This document shows, piece after piece, positions 22,221 to 33,278 of a DNA stretch of 64,000 nt (position 1 is its first letter; the number at the start of each line of letters is the position of its first letter). The position numbers and the translations under genes are program-made. Under the pieces are notes generated by a model. That model was not told where the DNA came from, ran no database searches, and worked only from the letters and a program-made list of their open reading frames with translations. The DNA comes from Astragalus membranaceus (Eukaryota > Streptophyta > Magnoliopsida > Fabales > Fabaceae): the NCBI GenBank assembly GCA_039519185.1, contig CM076848.1:125434371-125498370 (forward strand), written 5' to 3'.

Positions 22221-25200
22221 TCCCCTGCAAAAATTCACGTGTTAAGAAATCAGCTAGTGAATTATTTTCACCTTTAATGTATTCAATGTCAAAATCAAAA
22301 ATCGATAGTTGAGCTTGCCAATTTGCAAAAATTTGTTTAGAAACTAGATTTTTCACATCTTTTTCAATAATTTGTTTTGCAGAACTACAATCAATTCTTA
22401 ACAAAATTTTTTGATTTAATAAGTCATCTTGAAATTTAGAAATACATTTAATAATTGAAAGCATTTCTTTTTTGACTGTAGAATATTTTAATTGGGTCGG
22501 ATTCCATTTACCCGAAGTAAACCTAACTAATACTTCTTTAGAAGTACTCGGGTCAACTTGTTTGAGAATCCCTCCATAACCTATATTAGAGGCGTCTGTT
22601 TCAACAATTTTAAAAAACTTTGGGTTTGCCAAGTTTAGACAAGGAAGGGTTTTAACCCTGTATTTAATATATTGGACTGCCTTGGTATGGGCTTCAGTCC
22701 ATGGGCCAGCATTTTTTCTAAGCCTATTATATAATAAGGCTGTATCTTGGGCTAGGTTTTTATAATAGTCTGAAATATAATTTAGGCTTCCTAAAAATCT
22801 TTGTAATTGCTTCTTTTCCAGAATTTCATCAGGAAATTTAGAAGCGAATTCTATACTTCTACTTATAGGGATAATTTTCCCTTGGTCAATCTCATGACCT
22901 AAGAATCTAACCTTAGTTTGAAAAAGCTTCATCTTTGAAGCAGACAAAACTAAACCATTATTTTTTACAATATTCTTAAAATTTTTAATATGTTTAAAAT
23001 GTTGACTAATAGTTTTAGAAAAAACTAAGACATCGTCTATATATACTAGCATGTAATCCGTATAAGGATTAAATATGTCATTCATAATATTTTGGAATTC
23101 AGAGGGGGCATTTTTAAGCCCAAAAGGCATTACGTTCCATTCATAGTGACCAAATGGAACTGTAAATGCTGGTTTATACTTATCAGATTCATTAATCTGA
23201 ATTTGCCAGTAGCCTGACTTCATATCAAATTTTGAAAAAACTAAGGCTTCATTAAGCCTATCCAATAAATCTTTTTTATTAGGTATTGGATACCTAATCC
23301 ATTTCAAAACTTTATTTAATGGTTTATAATTTATAACCAATCTGGGAACTCCACGTTCTTGTTCTGCGTGTTTATTCACATAGAAAGCTGTACAACTCGA
23401 AGAAGATTTGGAGGGTCTAATTAATTTTTTATCTAAAAGAGAATTTATCTCTTTTTTACATAAACCAAGATATTCTTGAGTCATTTGTGCAGGTCTTGCT
23501 TTTGTAGGAATTTGACTTTCATTGAAGCCGTCTACGTATGGTAGAGATACCATATGTTTTTTTCTATTCCAGAAAGCATTTGGTATCTCCCTACATACTT
23601 CATTTATGAACTGTTGTTCTAGACTCTTTATTTGAGTCTTTATGTCAGCTTTATTAAGCTGTTCATTTATATTAGCTAAATTAATTTCTTCTTTTAAGAA
23701 ACATATTTGTTTCTCTTTGCTTAAAAGAAGTTCTTTTATTTCATTTATCATTCTAGTATGAGGATCAGAAATAAACTCAAAAATAATTTTTTTATTTTCC
23801 AACATAGTTGTAATTCCTTTTTGGTCAATATTAATAATAGGCATAATATTATGCAAAAAAGGTGTACCTAATATAATTCGATGGGTTAAATCTTTAACTA
23901 ATATAAATGAAGTAGGTATACAAATACCTTGTTTGCAAATATGTGCATTTGGTAATTTAAAATTAATTTTTAGTTTATCACCTCCTGCTTGGGTAAGTGA
24001 TTGCTTAGTTTTTGAAAAATACTTAGTAGGGATAATTCCCTCTTGGATACAATTTAAATCTGCTCCACTATCAACTAGAGCAATTTCATTTTTCAAAATA
24101 AAATTTCTATTGATAATAATATCAATCTTTACAAACCATTTTTGAGAAGTTACTCTATTTAAAATAGAAAGATAATTATTTGAAGAAGACTCTATTTTAC
24201 TAGGGTTTTCTAAAACAGAAATTCTTTGAGACAAATTAATATTGTCTTTCTTTATTTGAGAAATTTCATTTTTCAAAATATTGATTTCTCTTTTTAAATC
24301 ATTCATAGAAATGGGTATTTCTTTGCTACCGGATTCTTGGAATCTAGATAAAACTTCACCTATTTGATAAGGTGCCTCTATGATTAGAGGAGTTTCCTTT
24401 TTAGAATATTCTTTCATAAGAATGTCTATCATTTTTCTCCTCATAGTTCCATCTTTTATGGAATCTAAATCCTTTAAGGCTTCATCTTGTTCTTCAGTGA
24501 GAACATTTAGTCCATTCATATCTACGATGGATTTCCAATAATTTACTTCATTACATTGGCAATCATTGTTGCCTGAAGATGATGATTCAGAAGAATCTTG
24601 GATAATGTCTATATCTTCATTTGAAGATTCTCTATCTGAACTAGAATTATAATCAGAGTTAATTAATAAGACTTTTTCTAATTGTGATCTTAATTGATCA
24701 TCCTGAATTTCATTGAGGGCTTTTTTAGTCCAACACTGGTTGGCATAATGACCTACCTTGCCACACTTATGACACGTAATATCAAATCTTTTAGCTTTTC
24801 TTTTTCCCTTCTTTTGGAAGGTGGGTCTACTTTGACCAGTCCTATTCTTTTCATTAAAAGCTTTTCTTTTACTATTCTTTTTTCTAGAATTTTTGTAAAA
24901 GCTATTTGTTTTTATATCAGAGAATTTTCTTCCTTGTATTCTTTTTCCCTTTTTCACAGAATTCACCTAGTTGGTGTTTTTCTGTTAGCTTTTGCTTTTT
25001 CAATTGATTTTTTAGCTTTATATCATTGCATAAAGCCAAACCTTCTTTAATACAACAACTAATTATCTGACCATAGGTTAAGTCATCATAATTGACATTT
25101 ATACCATCATTTTGGTCTCTTAAGGCTTGTCTTACTCTTTCTGCAAAGAGATAAGGAAGACCATCAATAAATTTTGCCTTCCAGTGGATTGAACTAGGGT

Positions 25201-26508
25201 CTTTTAATTGAAAAACCCTGGACAGAAATGTGTCCTTATACCATCTAAAATGAGTTAAAGATGGACATCTTAAATTCTGTAAAAGAGAAGATAACTTTTC
25301 TCCTATAGAAACATTGGTTCCTATAAAATGCTTAAGAATAGTAAGACACAGTGTATAAACTGCATCTTCCTCAGTTGTACTTATAGTACCATTTTCTAAT
25401 TTAATTTCTTTTTTATGGGATAATATATCCTTTTTCTGGGCATCAGTGAGATAATGATCCCACCAACCTCTTAACTGTCCAATAAAGCCAGTGGCTATGA
25501 ATGTAGCAATGGAACTATCATTATTTCCATGTTGCTTACAAACTAGTACATAATCATTTTATGTACCATATCAATAATTTGCTTATCATTTAAGCCATCT
25601 ATGTTACACTCATAGATTTGTTTCCCAGAATATGAATTTTGGTAAGACTCATTTTCCTCAAATAATAAATCCTGAGGAGAAGGTCTTTTATAATAATATT
25701 TCTCTACTTGCTTTGAAGCATATATGGGATTTATTTCCTCATAATCGTTGGGATTATTAATATCCTGATTAGCAAACATTGTTGCTAATTTATCTATTTC
25801 CTCATCAGAATTTTCTGATGATTCTTTACCAAATAAAACATTTATTTTTAAATTTTTTAATTTTTCTTCTAAAATATCTAAAAACTCATTTTTACTATTT
25901 TTCATTTTAAAACCTTCAATTTTTATTGGAGGTTGAACTATAGGTTCTTCTTTAATAACCGGAACATAATGTTTTTGAGAATTTTTAAAATAAGCTCCAG
26001 TTGAGAAATATGTTGCTCAAACAAGGTTTTTAATGAAGACAAATTTTCTTCTAAGGCTTTAAATTCATCTCCCAAAATTATTAAAAATAAATTAGTATAA
26101 TTTTGGGCACTCATAAATCATAATAGAATTTAAATCTTTTAAAGCAATTTGTGATTTCTCAATGAAATGGGTAAAAGCATTTGCTTCTACATTTTTTCCT
26201 AAAACAATATCATAATTTTTTGGAGGAAAAATTGAATGAATTTTTTCTCCTTTTGAGTTTTCAAAAACTCTTTCTTTCAAAACATTTATTTCATAGTCTA
26301 AACGTTCATGAAAATATATTAAAAACCATTTAACAAAAGGCATATAAGTCTGATGAATGGTTAAATGCTCATAAAATTTTTCTTTTATAGCCTGAAGTTC
26401 AGGAAAAGAATAATATGAAAAATACCATTTTCTAAATTTAGAATATCTTTCTTGCATAAACTCATCATTGATGAGGTTTCTCAGATCACTTCCTGGACTA
26501 AAATTCAT
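22204..26508 (-). pseudogene. Capsid-protease-RT-RNase H polyprotein, copy A (frameshifted in capsid part)
   Basis: Starts at the ATG (26508) that overlaps the MP stop. The capsid part is broken by a 7-nt insertion near 26112, a 1-nt loss near 25987, a 4-nt deletion near 25545 that brings in a TAG, and a 41-nt deletion near 24955. From 24966 to 22204 the frame is open for 920 codons: zinc knuckle CHKCGKVGHYANQCW (about residue 65 of that stretch), aspartic protease LVDSGADLNC (about 298), RT with MPFGLKNAPSEFQ and YIDDVLVFS (about 640), and RNase H with VETDASNIGYGG (about 788). No integrase follows. In the family this polyprotein packages and reverse-transcribes the pregenomic RNA. Confidence 0.9.
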
Positions 26509-27334
26509 TAATTAATATGGAAGCTCATTTCTGAGGCAGTAGGAGATTTCCTACTTTGTGGTTCATAAACTCCATAAGGAATATTATTTTCACTAACTTT
26601 AATATTATCAACAACTTCAATAGAAGAAGAAGAAGGTCTAGGTATATCAATAGGTGTAGTGTAATATTCACTAACTGAATGCCTTGAAGATAATGATCTA
26701 GGAATTCTAGTAATTCTATTAGAATTAAATCTAATTTCTATATCACCCTCTGTATTTTGAATGATTTGGTCTATATCCTTATTAAGGATAGGTTTGGGTT
26801 CTACTTCCTGCGGAAGAGCCCAAGTCTTTGGAAAGTTAATTTCTTCCCATTTTATCAACCTATTAGTTGCAACATTTGATGTCAACAAATTTGTCTGCAC
26901 CAAAGTTGTCGTTCCTGGAAAAGTTATACGCTTAGCTTTAGGGTTAAGCGTGTTCAAAACTTTGTAGTAAATTCTATAGCATATTGCTATAACTTCACTA
27001 CCTTTCTTATAGTCATACCCATTCGTATGGATACTAAGCTGGATTGCTTCTGATATATTTTTATCAGATAATGATAAGCTCAAATTTGGAGCGACATCAA
27101 AATATACAGGTCCATGACATAAACTTGTTTCAATCAGGGCAGCTAGGGATTGTTTAAAATTATTACATCTGCCAGCTCGCACATAGGCCATAATACTTGA
27201 GTTTAGTCCCAGCAATGTCAAGGGCTTAAGGGCTATCTGAATAAGTCCAATATGAATGAAATTATAGTCCTTGAAGGCATCTAAGTCCTTTTTATTTAAA
27301 AGTCTAATAACCTGATTGTTATTAGATATTTGAA
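26508..27334 (-). pseudogene. Movement protein, copy A (5' truncated)
   Basis: The 30K-superfamily core is readable from about residue 63 to the stop, including GPVYFDVAPNLSLSLSD and AICYRIYYKVLNTLNP. The first 60 or so codons are lost at the inverted junction. The short conserved block reads YVRAGRC where units B1 and C have YVRDGRC; an aspartate in this region is the hallmark of 30K movement proteins, so the change is probably damaging. In the family the protein moves virus through plasmodesmata. Confidence 0.88.
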
Positions 27335-27394
27335 TGTTTGATCTAAAAGCAAAATTTGCTGTTAAACAGATAGAACAAACTGTTCAAATATCTA
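27317..27394. repeat. Fold-back junction inside the movement protein gene
   Basis: TGTTATTAGATATTTGAA (27317-27334) and its exact reverse complement (27377-27394) flank 42 bases of plus-strand MP sequence (27335-27376). Left of it the gene runs on the minus strand and right of it a short piece runs on the plus strand. It can fold into a hairpin and marks a strand switch. Confidence 0.9.
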
Positions 27395-27776
27395 ATAACA
27401 GGCGCGGACTGTGGAGCGCGAACTGTGCGCTACTTACGCGCGGATTGGCAGAATGTTCTGCCCAGTTGCGCGTGGAGCGCGAACTGTGCGCCACTTACGC
27501 GCCATTTGACCGAAAAAGGCAATTTAAAAGATAAAACTTCCATCAACCGCCAAAAACCACCTGTTCTTTGATCATAAATAATCATTCTGGTTCAGAAAGC
27601 ATAACAAGTGTAAAAACATACAAGACCAGAACAAAAACTCTTGAATTATAATCTTCTGATTTTATCCGATTGAACAATTTTGGTTGAACCCCGAAATTTG
27701 ATTCAATCTGAAAGTGTCATACACGACTTCAGATTTATCCAGTATCATCTCGATTTCTACCAAATTTTAACCAACA
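27395..27776 (+). repeat. R4 5' LTR, truncated
   Basis: Matches the 3' LTR from about 32890 to 33278 with few changes, but begins abruptly inside the CpG-rich block. The sequences diverge after AACCAACA, which sets the LTR end. Confidence 0.9.
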
Positions 27777-27801
27777 AAAGATTGAATCAAATCCTTTCGA
27801 G

Positions 27802-30800
27802 ATGACGAACGATAGTTCGAAGATGACAAGCAAGTTTGCGAAATTGGACAAGTTTGAAGGGCAGGATTTCAGAAGATGGCAGAAGAAGATGCACTTTCTC
27901 TTGACAACATTGAAAGTGGTGTATGTGCTGAGTACACCGATGCCGGTGTATATGGAAGACGAATCTCTGGATCAAACAAGGAAGCGTTTGAAATGGGAGA
28001 ACGACGATTACATCTGTCGTGGACACATTCTGAACGGTATGTCTGACTCTCTCTTTGATATTTATCAAAATGTTGAGTCTCCTAAGGAATTATGAGACTC
28101 TCTTGAAACCAAGTATATGGCAGAAGATGCCTCAAGTAACAAATTCTTAGTTAGTAATTTCTTTAATTACAAAATGGTGGATTCGAGGCCTGTTATGGAA
28201 CAATATACACTACAAGAATTATTGATTTTTCCGGCCAGGAGTTTCCGGCGGATATGGATCCGCCGCAAAGTTAGCGGCGGAATCTACGTATTTCCGGCGG
28301 ATTTTATCCGCCGCAAAGTTACCGGCGGAATAATTGATCGTTGCGGCGGATTAAACCAGCAATACCCCCAGCAGCGGTCATCCCCGCTGGACATTGATCT
28401 TAATGTCCAAATGTCATTGCTCAGTGCTTTACTTCAAGATGATACATATTATAATAATGTTGATGACATTGACCGGCAGGCACCCCAGTAGCTTTAGATT
28501 ATTTTATTTTTTTGTATGGATATTTTTTTGGTGATAATATTTTACTGCTTTTCCCAATTTTTATTTTTTTAAATTAAAAATTAATTAGTTATTGGATTTT
28601 ATTTTTTTATCAATAATTAAAAAAATTAATAAAATAATATATATTTTTAATTAAAACGAATTTTTTAAAAATAATAATAATTTTTTTTTTAAAAAAAATG
28701 GTACTTTGCGGCGGATTTGTGTCGTTTGCGGCAGATACTTTTGCGGCGGATATTGGGAGTTTTCCGGCGGATATTTTGCGGGAAAAATTTGACCCCTTTC
28801 CGGAGGATTATCCGCCGCAAATTTGCGGTGGATTTTGCGGCGCCTCTAAATCCGCCGCAAACTTCCGGCGGATAATCCGCCGCAACACGTTTGCTTCGAG
28901 CTGGCTACCCGGCGGCAAAATTCCGCCGCAAAGTTCAAATATCCGCCGCAAAATTGGATTTTGCGGCGGATTTTGGCTGCCGCAAAGTCCTGTTTTTCTT
29001 GTAGTGATAATGAACTGCTGCAAATTTTGGGTCAGTTTACTCAACATGATTTGAAAATGGATGAATCCATTGCAGTTTCATCTATAAATGATAAACTGCC
29101 TTCTTCTTGGAAAGATTTCAAGCATACCTTGAAACATAAGAAGGAAGAGTTGACTCTGGTTCAACTCGGTAGTCATTTCATGATTGAGGAGTCGTTGAGG
29201 GCTCAGGAAATTGACAAAGTCAATGATAAAAACGTAGCAGGTTCCTCTTCCGTTAATATGGTAGAGGAAAGTGGAACAGTTAAGCAAAATTCCAATGCTA
29301 AAGGTAAGAAACAAAAATTTCAAGGAAATAAGAACAAAGGTCCAAACAAACAGACAAAATTGTCATGTTGGAAGTGTGGGAAACCTGGTCATTTAAAGAG
29401 GGATTGCCGGGTGTTCAAAGAAAAGAACAAGGCTGGTCCAAGTGGGTCGAATGATCCTGAAAAGCAACAAGGTCAGATTGTTGTGAATAATTTTAATTCG
29501 AATACGAATTCAAATTATGTATCACTAATATCTGATGCATTCTATGTGCAGGATGATGACGTTGCTTGGTGGTTTGATTCGGGAGCAACAAGCCATGTGT
29601 GCAAAGATCGTCGTTGGTTCAAGGAATTTAAACCAATCGATGATGGCTCTATTGTGAAGATGGGAAATGTTGCGACTGAACCAATCCTAGGATTAGGTTG
29701 TGTAAATTTAGTTTTTACTTCCGGAAAAAGTTTGTATTTGGATAATGTCTTATTTGTACCTGGTATTCGTAAGAACTTATTGTCTGGTATGGTTTTAAAT
29801 AATTGTGGTTTCAAGCAAGTACTTGAAAGTGACAAGTACATCTTGTCAAGACATGGTTCGTTTGTTGGATTTGGTTATCGTTGTAATGGAATGTTTAAAT
29901 TAAACATTGATGTTCCTTTTGTTCATGAATCTGTTTGTATGGCCTCGTGTAGTTCTATAACTAATATGACAAAATCAGAATTTTGGCATGCTAGATTAGG
30001 ACATGTTCATTACAAAAGATTAAAAGATATGTCAAAAACAAGTATGATTCCTCCTTTTGATATGAACATTGAAAAATGCAAAACTTGCATGTTGACCAAG
30101 ATCACTAGGAAACCTTTTAAGGATGTTAAAAGTGAGACTAAAATCTTAGACCTTATTCATAGTGATTTGTGCGATTTGCATGCTACTCCATCATTAGGTC
30201 ATAAAAAATATCTTGTTACTTTTATTGATGATGCATCTAGGTACTGTTATGTATATTTATTAACTACAAAAGATGAAGCTCTTGATAAATTTAAAATTTA
30301 TAAGAAAGTGGTAGAACTTCATCAAAATGGGCTAATCAAAACTCTTCGTACGGATAGGGGAGGTGAGTATTATGATCCGGTTTATTTTCAATCTACTGGA
30401 ATAATACATCAAACAATAGCTCCCTATACACCACAACAAAATGGTGTAGCCGAAAGGAAAAATAGAACCTTGAAAGAAATGGTGAATTCTATGTTATCCT
30501 ATTCGGGTCTAAGTGAAGGATTTTGGGGCGAGGCTATGTTGACAGCCTGTTACTTGTTGAACCGAATTCCTAACAAAAGGAATAAGGTTACCCCATATGA
30601 ACTTTGGCTCAAAAAGACACCAAATTTGAGTTATCTCAAAATTTGGGGATGTAGGGCTGTAGTCAGGCTTACAGAACCTAAAAGGAAAACCATAGGTGAA
30701 AGAGGTATAGATTGCATAATTATTGGATATGCTGAACATTCTAAAGCATATAGATTCTATGTGCTAGAATCTAATGATTCTGTTGCTGTGAACTCGGTTA

Positions 30801-31576
30801 TAGAGTCACGGGATGCTATCTTTGATGAACAAAGGTTTACATCTATACCTAGGCCAAAGGACATGAATTCCATGTCGAAAGTCTCAGTTAATAATGAGGA
30901 TACACCTTCAACTAGTAATGAAACTAGGAAGAGTACGAGAGTAAGAAAGGCTAAGTCATTTGGTGATGACTTTCAACTTTATTTGGTTGAAGGGTCAAGG
31001 AATGATATTGAATTTCAATATCAATATTGCCTTAATGTTGAGGAAGATCCAAAGACTTTTAGTGAAGCAATGGCTTCAAGGGATGTTGCATTCTGGAAAG
31101 AAGCAATCCAAAGTGAGATGGATTCCATCTTGCAAAATAATACCTGGAAATTGGTTGATTTACCTCCTGGATGTAAGCCATTAGGATGTAAAATGATCTT
31201 TAGGAGAAAGATGAAAGTGGATGGTACTGTTGACAAGTACAAAGCCAGATTGGTTATCCAAGGCTTTAGACAAAAGGAGGGTATTGATTTTTTCGATACA
31301 TATGCTCCTGTTGCTAGGATATCCACTATTAGACTGTTGTTAGCACTTGCTGCTATCCACAATCTGGTGATTTACCAAATGGATGTGAAAACTGCATTCT
31401 TAAATGGTGAATTAGATGAAGAGATATACATGAAACAACCTGAAGGGTTTGTTATGCCAGGAAATGAAAATAAGGTGTGTAAACTGATGAAATCTCTTTA
31501 TGGCTTGAAACAAGCGCCTAAACAATGGCATCAAAAATTTGATGAGGTTGTGTTGTCTAGTACTCAAGGGCGATAG
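27802..31576 (+). pseudogene. R4 gag-pol, broken (gag, protease, integrase, partial RT)
   Basis: Gag begins at the ATG 27802, only 25 nt after the LTR (KLDKFEGQDFRRWQKKM...). A TGA at 28093-28095 replaces an expected tryptophan codon, and a CACTA-like element (28208-29006) splits gag. After it come the zinc knuckle CWKCGKPGHLKRDC, protease WWFDSGATSHVC, integrase HARLGHVHYKRL with TFIDDASRYC and LRTDRGGEYYDP, and RT (YKARLVIQGFRQKEG, YQMDVKTAFLNGELDEEIY, LYGLKQAPKQWH). The frame then ends at about 31557 where a deletion removes the RT segment with the catalytic YVDD box. Non-functional. Confidence 0.9.
28208..29006. mobile_element. Non-autonomous CACTA-like element, 799 bp, TSD ATA
   Basis: Starts CACTACAAGAA and ends TTCTTGTAGTG, with ATA on both sides (28205-28207 and 29007-29009). 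The 3-bp duplication and CACTA ends are diagnostic of the En/Spm superfamily. Both subterminal regions are packed with CCGGCGGAT / ATCCGCCGC words in direct and inverted orientation; the centre (28500-28690) is AT-rich. No transposase. It interrupts R4 gag, whose frame is recognisable on both sides. Confidence 0.92.
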
Positions 31577-32226
31577 GATCACTCATGTATGCAATGATTA
31601 GTACTAGGCCTGATATAGCTTATGCTGTTGCTAAACTTAGTAGGTTTACAAGTAATCCCAGTTCTCATCATTGGCAAGCTATGAATAGAGTATTCAAGTA
31701 CTTAAAGGGAACCATTGACTATGGTTTGACATATACAGGATTTCCTTCGGTTATTGAAGGTTACTCTGATGCAAGTTGGATAACCAATATGGAAGATTAT
31801 TCATCCACAAGTGGTTGGGTATTCCTCCTTGGAGGAGGTGCTATCTCTTGGGCATCCAAGAAACAGACTTGCATTACAAATTCAGCAATGGAATCTGAGT
31901 TTGTAGCTTTAGCAGCAGCTGGTAAAGAAGCTGAGTGGCTAAGAAATCTGATCTATGAGATTCCATTGTGGCCCAAACCTATACCTCCCATGTCTATCAG
32001 GTGCGATAGTCAGGCTACTTTGGCCAAGGCATATAGTCAAGTGTATAATGGGAAGTCTAGACACTTGGGTGTTAGACACAACATGGTTCGGGAGTTAATC
32101 ATGCATGGTGTAATATCAGTGGAGTTTGTGAGAACTCAGCATAATTTGGCCGATCATTTAACCAAAGGGTTAAGTAGAGATCTCGTGAAAAGGTCGGCTG
32201 TGGGATTAGGATTAAAGTCCATCTGA
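31557..32226 (+). pseudogene. R4 RNase H domain after deletion
   Basis: Frame resumes with SRAIGSLMYAMISTRPDIA and continues through RNase H (EGYSDASWI, SGWVFLLGGGAISW, SAMESEFVALA, CDSQATLAKA) to a stop at 32226. It is the C-terminal copia RNase H, about 210 residues, separated from the RT by a frame change and a deletion of several hundred bases judging from family length. Confidence 0.85.
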
Positions 32227-32739
32227 AATCTCTTATGTTAAGATACCCAATTCCCATCTAATATGACATTAGGTGCTGAATTCAATGTGGAAAGCTTAAC
32301 ATGTAGAGATTGGAACACATTATCGAAAGTATCCCAAAAGGTATGTGTTCGGTTCTGTAAGTTAAGGAAGTTAAAGTATAACTTCTCAATGGTTCTTTTG
32401 AAAAATTGCATTTGCATGTGCAAGAAAGAAAAGGACTACCTATATAAGCATGAAGTTTAGCCGCTTCAAGAAGCTGGGACTTGGCTTTGATATGCTTATG
32501 AATGATAGGGACACAGGCTAGTAAACTAGTGTCGAGCAAGAGTAATGTTATAAACTATTGTGCAGATTATCTTCATGTATTCATTATGAATAGAAAGGGT
32601 TCAATCCTTAGACACACCCTGATATTCGAATATTTGAAACGTGTAATTTGCTAAGATGAAATTCAATCGTCACGATATTTCATTTATGCAGTAGTTTGTT
32701 GTATGTTATGACTTTGGTGATTTGATCGGTAATTACACT
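32227..32739 (+). other. R4 3' untranslated region
   Basis: Non-coding sequence between the pol stop and the purine tract. No separate gene seen. Confidence 0.6.
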
Positions 32740-32753
32740 AAAATGGGGGAGGT
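32740..32753 (+). other. R4 polypurine tract
   Basis: AAAATGGGGGAGGT directly before the 3' LTR at 32755. Confidence 0.85.
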
Positions 32754-32754
32754 T

Positions 32755-33278
32755 TGTTGGACATTTTAGTGTAATTGATCTCTTTATTATGTTAAAATAA
32801 GAGTGCACGCTTGTTTTAATGTAATAACGAGATGTTCGGTTTAGGCAAATTTTGGAAATTACATGGAAGTGACTTTCAGGTCGTTGGCGCGCGGAGCGCG
32901 CGTGGAGCGCGCGTGGAGCGCGAACTGTGCGCTACTTACGCGCGGATTGGCAGAATGTTCTGCCCAGTTGCGCGTGGAGCGCGAACTGTGCGCCACTTAC
33001 GCGCCATTTGACCGAAAAAGGCAGTTTAAAAGATAAAACTTCCATCAACCGCCAAAAACCACCTGTTCTTTGATCATAAATAATCATTCTGGTTCAGAAA
33101 GCATAACAAGTGTAAAAACATACAAGACCAGAACAAAAACTCTTGAATTATAATCTTCTGATTTTATCCGATTGAACAATTTTGGTTGAACCTCGAAATT
33201 TGATTCAATCTGAAAGTGTCATACACGACTTCAGATTTATCCAGTATCATCTCGATTTCTACCAAATTATAACCAACA
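32755..33278 (+). repeat. R4 3' LTR (524 bp)
   Basis: TGTTGG...CCAACA ends. It carries a CpG-rich doublet block (about 32885-33005) with CGCGCGTGGAGCGCG at 32897-32911 and 32908-32922. Directly after it, viral RT sequence begins (AATAAACACGCAGAAC). Confidence 0.92.

Larger units (their letters stand above)
20338..27334 (-). mobile_element. Endogenous caulimovirid, copy A (nearly one genome, minus strand)
   Basis: In viral sense it starts inside the movement protein (27334), passes through the capsid/pol polyprotein and third ORF, then the promoter/poly(A) leader, and ends after six bases of the tRNA-Met primer site at 20338-20343. It has a movement protein and no integrase or LTRs, which identifies an integrated pararetrovirus rather than a Ty3 element. 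The order MP, capsid-zinc knuckle-protease-RT-RNase H, extra ORF resembles florendovirus-like endogenous caulimovirids; genus placement is inference. Confidence 0.93.
27395..33278 (+). mobile_element. R4: Ty1/copia element with truncated 5' LTR
   Basis: Partial 5' LTR 27395-27776, gag-pol 27802-32226 and full 3' LTR 32755-33278 (TGTTGG...CCAACA). The left flank is a fragment of viral MP and the right flank is viral RT, so the two sides are not adjacent in the virus and no target duplication is visible. The 5' LTR lacks its first 140 bp or so. Gag carries a stop and a CACTA insertion; RT carries an internal deletion. Domain order PR-INT-RT-RH gives Ty1/copia. Confidence 0.9.

Noticed and set aside
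22204..24966. Ty3/gypsy retrotransposon interpretation of the 920-codon RT frame
   Set aside because: No integrase, no LTRs, a movement protein upstream and a circularly permuted tandem layout fit a pararetrovirus.
26761..26967. Antisense frames repeated in each viral unit (also 23933-24145, 24694-25050)
   Set aside because: Shadow frames of the viral genes; they carry no independent motif.
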